Assembly: GCA_041482015.1 (NCBI GenBank)
Contig: JBGPCZ010000006.1
Span: 1-64,000, forward strand
Length of the DNA: 64,000 bases
DNA from: JACQFK01 sp041482015
GTDB lineage: Bacteria; Planctomycetota; MHYJ01; JACPRB01
Reading direction: 5' to 3'
Below the pieces are notes generated by a model. The model was not told where the DNA came from and ran no database searches. It saw nothing but the letters and a program-made list of their open reading frames with translations. Both the position numbers and the translations under genes were made by a program. Of this stretch, positions 27,030 to 35,874 are shown piece after piece; the first letter of the stretch is position 1, and every line of letters begins with the position of its first letter.

Positions 27030-27770
27030 CTACACCTTCACCACTTCGATGTCCACGAAGCTCGACATCCGCTGCCAGATGCGCGCGATCATGCGGTCGA
27101 CGCAGGTCGCCAGCGGGAAGGCGGAGCCGGGGACGAGCGTCCAGGCCTTCAGCCCGCCCGAGATCCAGTAGCGGATCGGGGAGTGAGGCCGGTACATCCC
27201 GAGGCGGAGCCGCGGATACCGCTTCTGGAAAACGCGGAGATCGCGGCGAAAGACGATCCACGCGAGCGCGCCGTTCGCCCCGGAAAGCGGGCCCGTCGTG
27301 GCGAATCGCCAGTCGGCGGCCTCCGGACGGTATGGCTCGGTGTGGACGTACCGGTACAGGGGCTCGCTCAGCCATCCCGGGTACTGGTCGACGATGAAGA
27401 TCCGGCCGCCGGGCCGAAGGCACCGTTCCGCCTCGGCGAGAAACGCCCCCACGTCGGGGATGTGGTGGAAGACATCGAGCATCGCGATGAAGCGGAGGCT
27501 CGCGTCCTCAAAGGGAAGGTGCGTGGCGTCGACGACGCCGTCGAGGCCCGGGTACAGCAGCACATCGGTCTTGAACAGCGCGGGCAGCCGCTCCTTCACG
27601 AAGCCCATGCCCGAACCCAGTTCCAGCGCGAGGCCGCCCTCCGGGCAGCGCGCGAGGCTCTCCGCGTAGCGCGAGTACACCTCGCCGTAGAAGCGCCGGA
27701 GGAACTGTTTGCCCTGGATTCTTCGCTTCAGGAGATCGCCCCGCGCGGGATCGTCGAGCGACAGGCTCAT
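27030..27770 (-). CDS. Class I SAM-dependent methyltransferase
   Basis: The 246-residue protein has the SAM-binding motif LALELGSGMGFVKE, the acidic post-strand motif DATHLPFED, and LDVFHHIPDVGAFLAEAERCLRPGG (two adjacent conserved stretches), as in methyltransferase domain 11 proteins. It is coupled to the GT9 glycosyltransferase by an ATGA overlap, which suggests modification of a surface glycan or glycolipid. A longer frame upstream overlaps the glycosyltransferase and is rejected. The target is unknown. Confidence 0.88.
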   Translation of the reverse strand: MSLSLDDPARGDLLKRRIQGKQFLRRFYGEVYSRYAESLARCPEGGLALELGSGMGFVKERLPALFKTDVLLYPGLDGVVDATHLPFEDASLRFIAMLDVFHHIPDVGAFLAEAERCLRPGGRIFIVDQYPGWLSEPLYRYVHTEPYRPEAADWRFATTGPLSGANGALAWIVFRRDLRVFQKRYPRLRLGMYRPHSPIRYWISGGLKAWTLVPGSAFPLATCVDRMIARIWQRMSSFVDIEVVKV

Positions 27771-29047
27771 GCGCCCGTCCATTCCACCGACTTCCAGTCG
27801 TCGTGGGACCAGCGGCCCTCGTAGCCCCGCCACGTGTCGAGCCTTGACTTGGGGATCTCCCGTCCCTCAAGGATCGTCTCCATGGCCTCGAAGACGTCCT
27901 CCTTGGGAACCAGGCTCATGCAGGCGTTCCTCCCGGCACAGGGGGCGATCTTCGTGTTCGCCGCATTGAGACAGGGGCTGCAGTACAGGCCCGCGTGGAA
28001 GGCCGCCGAGCGCGGCCCGAGCGGGCCGTAGTGAGCCGGGGATTCCGGGCCGAAAAGGACGATGACCGGCGTGCCGATCGCGTCGGCCAGGTGCCCTGGG
28101 CCGCTGTCGTTGGTCACGACCAGCGCCGCCCGTTCGAGGAGTGCGATCAGCATCCCGAGGTCCGTCTCCCCCGCCACGCTCAAGCTTCCTCCGACGCGGC
28201 AGAAACCCCGCTCCTCCTCGACCATCGACCGCTCGCCGGACGCGCCGATGAAGAGGACGCGCTCCCGGCCGCGCGAGATGAGCCGGTCGCTCAGCCATGC
28301 GAACCGTCCGGGCGGCCAGCGACGCTCGTCGCAGAGTCCGCTCGAGGCGGTGTTGAGCACGACCAGCCGTTCGCCCGGCGAGATTCCCCGCCGGGAGAGG
28401 AGTGCGTCGAGGCGCTCGCGGTCCCCGGGGAGCGCGCGGAGGGACCGGCCGTCTTCCTTCGAGGCGGTGACCCCGATCGACCGGCCGAGCGCGGCGTAGA
28501 CGTCCGTGATGTGGCGCGCCGGGTTGTACGGGACGATCCGGTTCAGGATGCTCTCGCGGAAGCTCATCCGGAGGAAATATCCCACGCGGAGTGGAGCGCG
28601 CGTCAGCGCGGCGAGCAGGGCTGCAAAGTTGGAGAAGAACTCCATGTCGATCACGATGTCGTAGCGTTCCGCGCAGATCTGCCCGATGCGCCGGAACATG
28701 CTCGCGACCAGCGCTGAACCGCTCGAGGAGTCGACGTCCAGGATCCGGTGGAAGACGTCCAGCCTTCGCGCGAGCCCGGCATTCGACGCGAACGTCAGGA
28801 CGTGCAGCTCGGCCTGCGGGTGGCTCCGGCGGAGGGCGGTGAAGAGGGGCCAGCCGCGGAGGATGCTCCCGAGCCCGAAGAACTTGATGATCAGGATGCG
28901 GCGTGGCTTCGCGCGACCGCCTTTCGAAAGGGCGTGCATCAGGGCGACGATCGGGTTGAGCGCGGCGCACGCCAGCCCCGCCGCGCTCCGGTCGAGGAGG
29001 CGGAAGAGCGAAAACTGCCGGGACGCAGCACGGCCCTGGTTGCGCAC
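27767..29047 (-). CDS. Glycosyltransferase family 9 protein (heptosyltransferase-like)
   Basis: The 426-residue protein has ILIIKFFGLGSILRGWPLF at the start, an acceptor domain, and the family 9 C-terminal motifs VVTNDSGPGHLADAIGTPVIVLFGP (two adjacent conserved stretches) and a Cys-rich end (YCSPCLNAANTKIAPCAG), as in ADP-heptose:LPS heptosyltransferases. A hydrophobic N-terminal segment precedes the first motif. It starts with GTG preceded by AAGGA. The coupled methyltransferase suggests cell-envelope glycan synthesis. Confidence 0.88.
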   Translation of the reverse strand: MRNQGRAASRQFSLFRLLDRSAAGLACAALNPIVALMHALSKGGRAKPRRILIIKFFGLGSILRGWPLFTALRRSHPQAELHVLTFASNAGLARRLDVFHRILDVDSSSGSALVASMFRRIGQICAERYDIVIDMEFFSNFAALLAALTRAPLRVGYFLRMSFRESILNRIVPYNPARHITDVYAALGRSIGVTASKEDGRSLRALPGDRERLDALLSRRGISPGERLVVLNTASSGLCDERRWPPGRFAWLSDRLISRGRERVLFIGASGERSMVEEERGFCRVGGSLSVAGETDLGMLIALLERAALVVTNDSGPGHLADAIGTPVIVLFGPESPAHYGPLGPRSAAFHAGLYCSPCLNAANTKIAPCAGRNACMSLVPKEDVFEAMETILEGREIPKSRLDTWRGYEGRWSHDDWKSVEWTGA

Positions 29048-29095
29048 TCTATTCCTTATCGATCGCCATCCTCCCCGTAGCTTACAAGAATCGGC

Positions 29096-29141
29096 CCTTC
29101 CCCTCTTCTCCCGATTCCTATCTCCTCATCTCCATCTCCCT
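29096..29141. repeat. Degenerate TATCTCC-type low-complexity stretch
   Basis: A pyrimidine-rich intergenic run on the plus strand made of near-copies of TCTCC with CTATCTCC and CATCTCC units. It resembles the tract at 47312-47360. It lies in the 211-nt gap upstream of the GT9 gene; nothing else is recognised in that gap except the terminator at 29211-29240. Confidence 0.45.
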
Positions 29142-29210
29142 GGCAATGGATTGGGCCAGCGTATTCCCCCGGGTCCTTGTCTGTCGCTCGCTCATATCTC
29201 CAAAAATAAA

Positions 29211-29240
29211 GCCGGCCCCGGTCTCGCGACCCGGGCCGGC
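29211..29240 (-). terminator. Rho-independent terminator of the SH3-protein gene
   Basis: The arms GCCGGCCCCGG and CCCGGGCCGGC (one bulge) are followed on the minus strand by TTTATTTTT. It lies 18 nt after the stop codon of the SH3-domain gene. Confidence 0.8.
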
Positions 29241-29258
29241 GGGGCTAACTATTCGGGG

Positions 29259-30398
29259 TTACTTGGGCTCCTGGACCGGAGCGATCTCCTCCACGACGAC
29301 GACGGAATAGCCGTCCCAGCCGTCGGGGTTCTTGATCACCGTTCCGTTGATGCCCACGTACTTCTGGTAGCAGTCGTTGAGCCGGCCGATCATGCGCTCG
29401 TCGCCTTCCTTCACCCGGAGGAAGCAGACGATCTTGCCGCCCATGACCAGCTTGTGCGTCCCGGGCCGCTTCCACAGGAGACCCGTCGTGTCGATGTAGC
29501 CCGTCATGACGTAGCCCTTCTGGGTATCCAGTGGTTTCTCGGCGGCCGCTTTACGATCGGCCGCGGCGCGCTCCTCGGCGGCCTCGATCTGGGCCTTCGT
29601 CGTCTGCCACATCACCGAGATGTCCTTGTACCGCCTAAGGCCGCGCTCGGCCTCCGAGCGCACGGCGTCGGTCTTCGCCACCGCCTTCGCGGTCTCGAAG
29701 TGCTTCACCGCCTCGGTGAAGTCGACCTGCCGCATCTGCTTGGCCGCGATCAGCTGCTTCTGCTCGTCCAGCTGGGCCTCGGCGATCGCCAGTTCCTTCT
29801 TCGCCTCGACGTCGGCGTCCTCGACCTTCGGATCGACCTTCGCGGCGCGCTTCGGCTCGTCCGCCTTCGGGGGAGCCACGGCCGCGACCACGCCGCCGTT
29901 GACCGCCTTGACGTACTTCTTGCCTACGAAGTACTTCACCGCGTCGGGCGACTCGACCTTGAACCAGCCCATGTGCTCGGCCACGACCTTGACCGCGTCG
30001 CCCTCCTTGAGGGTCGCGACCTGGTCGGCGTTCACGCGGCTGTCGAGCCGGACGGGGACGTCACTCGCGAGCGCCGTCGCGGACGCGCCGTCCTTCTTCA
30101 TGCTCTTGGCCGAGACCCAGACCGTGCTGCCCTTCGGCGGACGGATCTGGAAGTAGTCGCCCTGCTCGGCCACCACCGCCACCTTCTCCCCCATGTGGAG
30201 GACCGAGGTGATGATGCTGCTGTTCGGGTCCCCCTTGGGGAACATCCGGACGTTCAGGTTCTCGGCCGACACCTCGCCGTCAAACGGCAGGGACCGGCTG
30301 ACCGCAATCTTCTCTTCGCCCCCGGACTTCTTCGCGTCCTGGGCATACGCGTTGGCGGAGACCACCGCCAAGACCGTCACGATCCACCACGTTTTCAT
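29259..30398 (-). CDS. Exported protein with two SH3-like domains and a helical C-terminal region
   Basis: This 379-residue protein has a signal peptide (1-20). Two bacterial SH3-type domains follow, at about 40-100 (LNVRMFPKGD to VWVSAKSMKK) and 105-165 (VPVRLDSRVNADQV to YFVGKKYVK). Next is a charged, probably coiled-coil segment (about 190-290) and a final beta-rich part (GYVMTGYIDTTGLLWKRPGTHKLVMGGK). Bacterial SH3 domains often bind peptidoglycan or other cell-wall ligands. AGGAGAGGGGG serves as Shine-Dalgarno, and a terminator follows. It is probably transcribed separately from the PpiD-like gene 175 nt upstream. Confidence 0.8.
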   Translation of the reverse strand: MKTWWIVTVLAVVSANAYAQDAKKSGGEEKIAVSRSLPFDGEVSAENLNVRMFPKGDPNSSIITSVLHMGEKVAVVAEQGDYFQIRPPKGSTVWVSAKSMKKDGASATALASDVPVRLDSRVNADQVATLKEGDAVKVVAEHMGWFKVESPDAVKYFVGKKYVKAVNGGVVAAVAPPKADEPKRAAKVDPKVEDADVEAKKELAIAEAQLDEQKQLIAAKQMRQVDFTEAVKHFETAKAVAKTDAVRSEAERGLRRYKDISVMWQTTKAQIEAAEERAAADRKAAAEKPLDTQKGYVMTGYIDTTGLLWKRPGTHKLVMGGKIVCFLRVKEGDERMIGRLNDCYQKYVGINGTVIKNPDGWDGYSVVVVEEIAPVQEPK

Positions 30399-30543
30399 CG
30401 TTTCCCCCTCTCCTAAGAGAAATCAAATTCAATTCACAAGAGTCGCGGGATGGCCGGGATGCCGGTCAGGAAGTGTTGATGCTTGGGCTTGGCATGTTTC
30501 CCTCTCTCTCTCTCCAATCCGACTGCCCCTCTCCAAACCATCT

Positions 30544-30563
30544 CCGTTCCCACCGGGGAACGG
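30544..30563 (-). terminator. Hairpin after the PpiD-like gene, possible terminator
   Basis: The arms CCGTTCCC and GGGAACGG are perfect around an ACCG tetraloop, just after the stop codon. The downstream T-run is weak, so function as a terminator is uncertain. Confidence 0.4.
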
Positions 30564-30573
30564 CGCCCTGGGT

Positions 30574-32388
30574 CTAGTTGTCGTCGTCGTGCGGCACCGG
30601 AGGAGGCTCGGCCTTGCCGCCGTCCTTGCTCTCCAAGCCGCGGATGTTCGCCCGGAACACCATCTGGTTCGCGTAGTTCTCCTGGTACTGCTCCCGCACC
30701 GCGCCGTCCATCTCGCGGCGGGTCTCCTGGAATTTCGCCTCGAGGTCGTCGGGAGGCGACGAGACCACGTCGTCCACGTAGAGGACGTAGGACCAGTCCT
30801 GCTTCTCGCGCCCCATCGTCGACCCCTGGAGGACCATCGCCTCGCCCGCCTTCATCTTGCCCTGGGCGACGCGGGAGCGGATGGCGCCGCCGAGCGCCCG
30901 GTCCTCGATCCCCGGGTCGCCGTTGAAGTCCGTCTTGAAGTAGCGGGTCGAGCGCCACTCCACGGGGTACTTGAGGCGTGTGGCCGCCATCCCGTGCGCC
31001 TTGATCTCGTCGACCACGGTGGACGCCTGGAGCTGGACGCGCTTGCGAAGCTGCTCCTTCTGGAGTTCCTTGACGATCAACTCGCGGTTCTGGAGCGTCA
31101 CGCCCGGGTTCTCCTCGCCGGCTTTCTTGTCGAGCAGCTTGAACAGCACCTTTCCCTTGGACGTCTGGACGCTCATGCTGATGTCGCCGGCCTTGTTCTT
31201 CGGGTCGAAGGCCCAGGACCCCAGTCCGCTGTTGCTTCCGACGATCTTCTCGATCTCCTCGAGCCGCCGGCTGTCGAACAGCGGCGTCACGTCGTGCGTC
31301 AGCTCGATCCCCTTCTGGCCGGAATACTTGTTCTTCAGCTCGCCGAATATGTTGTCCGGGTACTTGCTCTGGTTCGCGACGAAGATGTCGCCGAGTTCCT
31401 TGCTCGCGCCATCGATGACCGGAAACGCGTTCTCCTCCGCCCACTTCCGCTTCCACTTCTCGGGGATCTCGGCCTGGACCTCGGAGAGCGACTTGTACTC
31501 GGGCGGGGCCGGCTTCTCCTCGTCCTTGTGCTCCTCGCCGGGGCCGTGTTTGTGCTCGATGGTCTTCTGGAATTCGATCTTGTGCTCCTCGTAGTACTGC
31601 TTCAGCTGCGCCTCCGTGGGCTCGGGCGCCTTCTTCTTGATCTCGTCGACGTCCGCCATCAGGTACTCGATGCGCGCCTTCTCGGGGGTCCGGTACCTCG
31701 ACTTGTTCGCCTCGTACTGTTTCGCGATCTCCTCCGTCCGCGGCGGCTTGAGCTCGCGCACAAACTCCGCGGGATCGAAGCCCGCGAAGGTGACCCGGAC
31801 GGACTGCTGTTCGCCCATGAGGCGGTCGTAGATCTTGTCGTAGTCCGCGAACTCCGCGCCCGACATGAGCCCGAGGAGCTTCTCGATGACCACCAAGTCC
31901 TCGATCCAGGCTTCGAAGGTCGACAGCGTGGCGCGGAAGACGGTCTTGGCGAGCATCTCCTCGTTCTGTTCCGTCATCGGCACGCGTCCGCCGGTGAACA
32001 TGAACCAGATGTCCTGGAGTTTCCGCTGCATCTCCGACTTGGTCGCCTTGGGGATGCCGTTGTTCTTCGCCTCCTGGAGCAGGACGAGGTTCCTCTTCGC
32101 GATCTGCAGGACGTCCTCGTTCTTGGGCTCCGGGATCCTTCCCGCCATGCGCGGGTAGATCTTGACCATCCGCCAGTAGTAAGCAGGGTGGGCGCGGAGC
32201 TTCTGGTCGTTGAACTCGCGCTTCGAGATCTTCACCGTCTCGAAGATGGTGCCCACCGTGTCGTCGACATCCTGCCCCGAACCGCTCTTCCCCCCGACGT
32301 TCCAGAGGACGAGGGGAATGATCATGATGAGGGCGATGGAGAGCATGATGCCCTTCGTGGACCGGTGGACGAATTTTTGGAAGTTCAC
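30574..32388 (-). CDS. PpiD/SurA-like membrane-anchored chaperone
   Basis: This 604-residue protein has one N-terminal membrane helix (about 14-32, ending in VLWNVGG), then SurA-N-type helices, and a C-terminal region (GSWAFDPKNKAGDISMSV, GKVLFKLLDKK) resembling the second half of a parvulin domain. The layout matches PpiD, a periplasmic foldase anchored in the inner membrane. The parvulin catalytic part is not clearly preserved, so chaperone activity without isomerase activity is possible. It starts with GTG 12 nt after scpB and belongs to the hem-scpB transcription unit. Confidence 0.75.
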   Translation of the reverse strand: MNFQKFVHRSTKGIMLSIALIMIIPLVLWNVGGKSGSGQDVDDTVGTIFETVKISKREFNDQKLRAHPAYYWRMVKIYPRMAGRIPEPKNEDVLQIAKRNLVLLQEAKNNGIPKATKSEMQRKLQDIWFMFTGGRVPMTEQNEEMLAKTVFRATLSTFEAWIEDLVVIEKLLGLMSGAEFADYDKIYDRLMGEQQSVRVTFAGFDPAEFVRELKPPRTEEIAKQYEANKSRYRTPEKARIEYLMADVDEIKKKAPEPTEAQLKQYYEEHKIEFQKTIEHKHGPGEEHKDEEKPAPPEYKSLSEVQAEIPEKWKRKWAEENAFPVIDGASKELGDIFVANQSKYPDNIFGELKNKYSGQKGIELTHDVTPLFDSRRLEEIEKIVGSNSGLGSWAFDPKNKAGDISMSVQTSKGKVLFKLLDKKAGEENPGVTLQNRELIVKELQKEQLRKRVQLQASTVVDEIKAHGMAATRLKYPVEWRSTRYFKTDFNGDPGIEDRALGGAIRSRVAQGKMKAGEAMVLQGSTMGREKQDWSYVLYVDDVVSSPPDDLEAKFQETRREMDGAVREQYQENYANQMVFRANIRGLESKDGGKAEPPPVPHDDDN

Positions 32389-32400
32389 TTTAGTCCAAGT

Positions 32401-32913
32401 TCATTTCACTTCTTCGGGCCGCGGCAGATCCTCGGTCGACTTCAGTCCGAACGTGTCCAGGAAATCCTTCGTGGTCGCGTACATCAGGGGGGATCCGGGA
32501 ACCTCGTCGCGCCCCGCGATCTTGACCAGGTTCCGCTCCATCAGCGCCCGGATCAGTTCGCCCGACTGCGCGCCCCGGATCGCCTCCACGTCGACTCTCT
32601 TGATCGGTTGTTTATACGCGATAATCGCCAGGGTTTCGAGCGCCGCCGCCGAAAGTTTCCGCTCGGCCTTCACCTTCTTGAGGTGGGAAAGTATATCCGC
32701 GTACTGGGGACGGGTCAACAACTGCCACCCCCCCGCGATCTCGTCGAGGCTGATGGCACGGCCGTCCTGATCGTAGTCGCTTTTCAACTGGTTGAGCGCT
32801 TCCTTGATCTCCTCGGGCTTCGCGTCGACGCAGATGTCCTTGAGGCGCGCGAGGGTCATGGGCTCATCGCAGGTGAAGAGGACCGCCTCCAGCGTCTGCT
32901 TCAAGTTATCCAC
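32401..32913 (-). CDS. scpB: Segregation and condensation protein B
   Basis: The 170-residue protein has the two winged-helix domains of ScpB, with ALETLAIIAYKQPIKRVDVEAIRG (two adjacent conserved stretches) as the family hallmark and LLTRPQYAD before it. ScpB works with ScpA and SMC in chromosome condensation. The GTG start overlaps the end of hemB by 13 nt. ScpA is not in the window. Confidence 0.93.
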   Translation of the reverse strand: MDNLKQTLEAVLFTCDEPMTLARLKDICVDAKPEEIKEALNQLKSDYDQDGRAISLDEIAGGWQLLTRPQYADILSHLKKVKAERKLSAAALETLAIIAYKQPIKRVDVEAIRGAQSGELIRALMERNLVKIAGRDEVPGSPLMYATTKDFLDTFGLKSTEDLPRPEEVK

Positions 32914-33848
32914 TCGGCCGCCCCTCTCGCAAAGTACGTCAGGATGAAATCGGCGCCGGCTCGCTTGATGGAAGTGAGGACTTCGAGGATGATGCGCTTC
33001 TCATCGATCCACCCTCTCTCCCCGGCGGCCTTGATCATCGCGTACTCGCCCGACACGTTGTACGCGGCCATCGGCCAGCCGAACTTCTCCTTCGCCCGCC
33101 TCAGCACGTCGAGGTAGGCGAGTGCCGGTTTAACCATGATTATATCCGCCCCTTCGCGAATATCAAGGTCGATCTCGCGAAGTGCTTCCTCCGCGTTCGC
33201 CACGTCCATCTGGTAGGTGGCCCGGTCCCCGAAGCGCGGGGCCGACTCCGCAGCCTGCCGGAACGGCCCGTAGAAGGCGCTGGCGTACTTGGCCGCGTAG
33301 GCCAGGATGGTCGTCTTCGGCAGCGCCTCCCGCAGCGCGCCGACGACGCCGTCCATCATCCCGCTCGGCGCCACCACGTCCGCTCCCGCCTCGACCTGCG
33401 ACACCGCGATCTTCTGAAGCAGCGGCAGCGTCGCGTCGTTGTCGACTTCTCTCCCCTTGACGATCCCGCAATGGCCGTGATCGGTGTACTCGCACGTGCA
33501 GACGTCGGTGATGACCAGGAGGTCGGGCACCGCATCCTTGATCGCGCGGGTCGCCTGCTGGACGATCCCGTTCTTCGCCCAGGCGCCGGTGGCCCTGGCG
33601 TCCTTCTTCGCCGGGATCCCGAAGAGGATCACGGATTCCACGCCCGACTTCTTCAGCGCGCGGCACTCCCTGACCAGCTGGTCGATCGAAAATTGGAACT
33701 GGCCCGGCATGGAGGCGATCGGCATCCGGATCCCCTTGCCGGGACGCACGAAGTACGGCATGACGAAATCGGTCGGCGCCAGCGCGGCTTCGCGGACGAG
33801 ATTCCGCAGGGCGGGCTTGCTTCTCAGGTTGCGGAGCCGGGTTTTCAT
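32901..33848 (-). CDS. hemB: Porphobilinogen synthase (delta-aminolevulinic acid dehydratase)
   Basis: The 315-residue enzyme condenses two aminolevulinic acid molecules to porphobilinogen. It has the zinc-type cysteine triad in DVCTCEYTDHGHC (Cys117, Cys119, Cys127), VAPSGMMDG near the first Schiff-base lysine region, and VMVKPALAYLD with the catalytic lysine. The start ATG overlaps the stop of cobA-hemD (ATGA). The far longer open frame upstream lies within cobA-hemD and is not used. Confidence 0.95.
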   Translation of the reverse strand: MKTRLRNLRSKPALRNLVREAALAPTDFVMPYFVRPGKGIRMPIASMPGQFQFSIDQLVRECRALKKSGVESVILFGIPAKKDARATGAWAKNGIVQQATRAIKDAVPDLLVITDVCTCEYTDHGHCGIVKGREVDNDATLPLLQKIAVSQVEAGADVVAPSGMMDGVVGALREALPKTTILAYAAKYASAFYGPFRQAAESAPRFGDRATYQMDVANAEEALREIDLDIREGADIIMVKPALAYLDVLRRAKEKFGWPMAAYNVSGEYAMIKAAGERGWIDEKRIILEVLTSIKRAGADFILTYFARGAAEWIT

Positions 33849-35284
33849 ACGCTTTTCACAATGGCCTGGATGAGCGCGTCGAACGTGAACGTGCGCGGTA
33901 CGACGGCGACCCTCAGGCCGCACCGGCGGGCCGCCTTCGCCGTGATCGGCCCGATGCAGGCGATCTTCGCGCGGATCCTCCGGCTCCCCACGGCTTCCAT
34001 GAAATTCCTTACGGTCTGGGCGCTCGCAAAAGTGATCCAGTCGGCGTCCTCGATCGCCTCCACGTTCTCCGGTGCCACCTTGTCGATGCGGTAGAGGACG
34101 AGGTTGGTCACCCGGGCGCCGCACCGCGACAGCAGCTTCTCGAAGTCGGGATTCATCTTGTCGGCGCCGGGGTGGAACACGTGCGCGCCCTTCACGCCCT
34201 TCCCCGCCAGCTCGCGTGCCAGCGAACGGCTCGTGAACTCGGCCGCCACGAGATCGGGCTTCACCCCCCGCTCCGCGAGGGCTCGAGCCGTCTGGTCCCC
34301 CACCGCGCAGACGACCGTCCCCGCGAGCGACCGGGCGTCGCCCGCGAGGTTGGGAAAGAAGTACTCGACCGCCGTGCGGCTCGTGAAGGCGACGTGCGTG
34401 AACCCCTTGATGCGGATCGGCTTCACCTTCACGGGGCGGATCCGGATGGTGGAGAAGACGGCGACTTCGGCGCCCAGCGCCTCGAACCGGCGCCCCAACT
34501 CGCTCGACTGTTCCCGGGAGCGGGTGACGACGACCTTCTGACCGAAGAGCGGCTTCTTCTCGAACCACCGGAGCCGGCGTTCGAGGTCAACGACGCGGCC
34601 GATGATCGTGACCGCGGGGGCCTGGAAGGTGGCCTTCTCCGCGATCGTGGCGAGCGTTGCCCGCACCGTCCGCTGCCGCGGCGTCGTCGCCCATCGCACG
34701 GTCGCCGCGGGGGTCGAGGGGCTCCAGCCGACCTCGATCAGCTTCGTGGCGATGCGTGCCAGCGACTCCTGGCCCATGTAGACGACGAGGGTTCCGCGCC
34801 GCGGGAGGTCGGCGGCCTCGAAGGCTCCGTCCTTCGTGTTCCCCGTGACGAACGTGACCTGCGACGCGCGATCGCGATGGGTGAGCGGGATCCCCGCGTA
34901 CGTCGAGGCCCCGATCGCGGCGGTGACGCCGGGCACGACCTCAAAGGGGACGCCGGCGCGCTGCAGCGCCTCCGCCTCCTCGGCCCCGCGCCCGAAGATG
35001 TAGGGGTCGCCGCCCTTCAGGCGGACGACGGAATGGCCGGCCTTCGCCTCCCTGACGAGGAGCCGGTTGATCTCGGGCTGCTCCAGGGTGTGGCTGTCGG
35101 AACGCTTGCCCGCGAAGACATGCCGCGCGCGCGGCGCGAAATCGAGGAGCTTGGCGTTCACCAGCTGGTCGTAAACGACGACGTCGGCCTTCCCGAGAAG
35201 CGTGAACCCGCGCACGGTGATGAGATCCAGGTCGCCGGGCCCCGCGCCGACCAGGTACACGGTTCCCTTCTTTTTCTTCGACAC
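33845..35284 (-). CDS. cobA-hemD: Fused uroporphyrinogen-III C-methyltransferase / uroporphyrinogen-III synthase
   Basis: The 479-residue fusion protein first carries a SUMT domain (about 1-245) with VYLVGAGPGDLDLITV, VVRLKGGDPYIFGRG and PLTHRDRASQVTFVTGN. A HemD-type synthase domain follows (about 250-479), with VVVTRSREQSSELGRR and TFASAQTVRNF. It closes the tetrapyrrole ring and methylates it towards siroheme or cobalamin. The first ATG-like codons are absent; two GTG codons lie 9 nt apart. The downstream one is chosen because it gives the family N-terminus and is 7 nt after a TATAGT box; the upstream GTG overlaps that box. Confidence 0.9.
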   Translation of the reverse strand: MSKKKKGTVYLVGAGPGDLDLITVRGFTLLGKADVVVYDQLVNAKLLDFAPRARHVFAGKRSDSHTLEQPEINRLLVREAKAGHSVVRLKGGDPYIFGRGAEEAEALQRAGVPFEVVPGVTAAIGASTYAGIPLTHRDRASQVTFVTGNTKDGAFEAADLPRRGTLVVYMGQESLARIATKLIEVGWSPSTPAATVRWATTPRQRTVRATLATIAEKATFQAPAVTIIGRVVDLERRLRWFEKKPLFGQKVVVTRSREQSSELGRRFEALGAEVAVFSTIRIRPVKVKPIRIKGFTHVAFTSRTAVEYFFPNLAGDARSLAGTVVCAVGDQTARALAERGVKPDLVAAEFTSRSLARELAGKGVKGAHVFHPGADKMNPDFEKLLSRCGARVTNLVLYRIDKVAPENVEAIEDADWITFASAQTVRNFMEAVGSRRIRAKIACIGPITAKAARRCGLRVAVVPRTFTFDALIQAIVKSV

Positions 35285-35291
35285 GGCGGAC

Positions 35292-35297
35292 ACTATA
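35292..35297 (-). promoter_or_regulatory. -10 box of the cobA-hemD/hemB/scpB operon
   Basis: TATAGT on the minus strand ends 7 nt before the chosen GTG. It argues against starting at the GTG one nucleotide further up, which would lie in the box. Confidence 0.5.
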
Positions 35298-35332
35298 TAA
35301 GATGCCCCGGCGCCCCACAACCACGCACGAGC

Positions 35333-35866
35333 CTATGGCTTCTTCACCGGGGGCCGCTGTGGGTGGAGATCAGCGTCGTCGTCATCGTTCTCGACGATCT
35401 TGAGCGCGCGGGCGCGATCCTCGAGGAAGTTCTCCACGATCCGGTTGTCGATCGCGACGTACTCGCCGTCCCGGGACACAAGCGTGTCGAGTCGCTGGAG
35501 CTCGCGGAGGATGCCCGCCCGATCAAATTCCAGGCGCGCCATCCGGAGTTCCTCGGAGCCGAAGCCCAGGATGAACGCGTCGAGCGACCGGCGTCCGGCC
35601 AACGGCAACGGTGCCGAAAGCACCACCTTGATGTAATCGCTGTCCCAGCAGACGTAATAGGCCCGGTCCACCTCGCCCACCCGCAGGATGAGATCGGGCG
35701 GGCCCAGCAGCGCCAGCGTGTCCCGAAGCGTGCTCCGGCCCGGCTCGAGTCGATGCGCATCCAGCACCGGCCTGGGCGTGCCGATCTTGTCGCTCTCCCA
35801 ATCCACCGAGAGGCATCCCGGCATCGCGAGGAGCACGGCGAACAGGAGAGGGAGCCATCGACGCAT
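35333..35866 (-). CDS. Lipoprotein with SmpA/BamE-like motif
   Basis: The 177-residue protein has a lipoprotein signal (MPGC lipobox near residue 18). The segment PGRSTLRDTLALLGPPD resembles the conserved helix-turn of SmpA/BamE lipoproteins (G-x-T-x4-V-x3-L-G-x-P). The C-terminus is acidic (NDDDDADL). A related motif occurs in the neighbour at 35875, and the two may be diverged paralogues. The homologous BamE helps the outer-membrane protein assembly complex, but similarity is confined to a short region, so the role here is uncertain. Confidence 0.7.
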   Translation of the reverse strand: MRRWLPLLFAVLLAMPGCLSVDWESDKIGTPRPVLDAHRLEPGRSTLRDTLALLGPPDLILRVGEVDRAYYVCWDSDYIKVVLSAPLPLAGRRSLDAFILGFGSEELRMARLEFDRAGILRELQRLDTLVSRDGEYVAIDNRIVENFLEDRARALKIVENDDDDADLHPQRPPVKKP

Positions 35867-35874
35867 GAGGCGGC

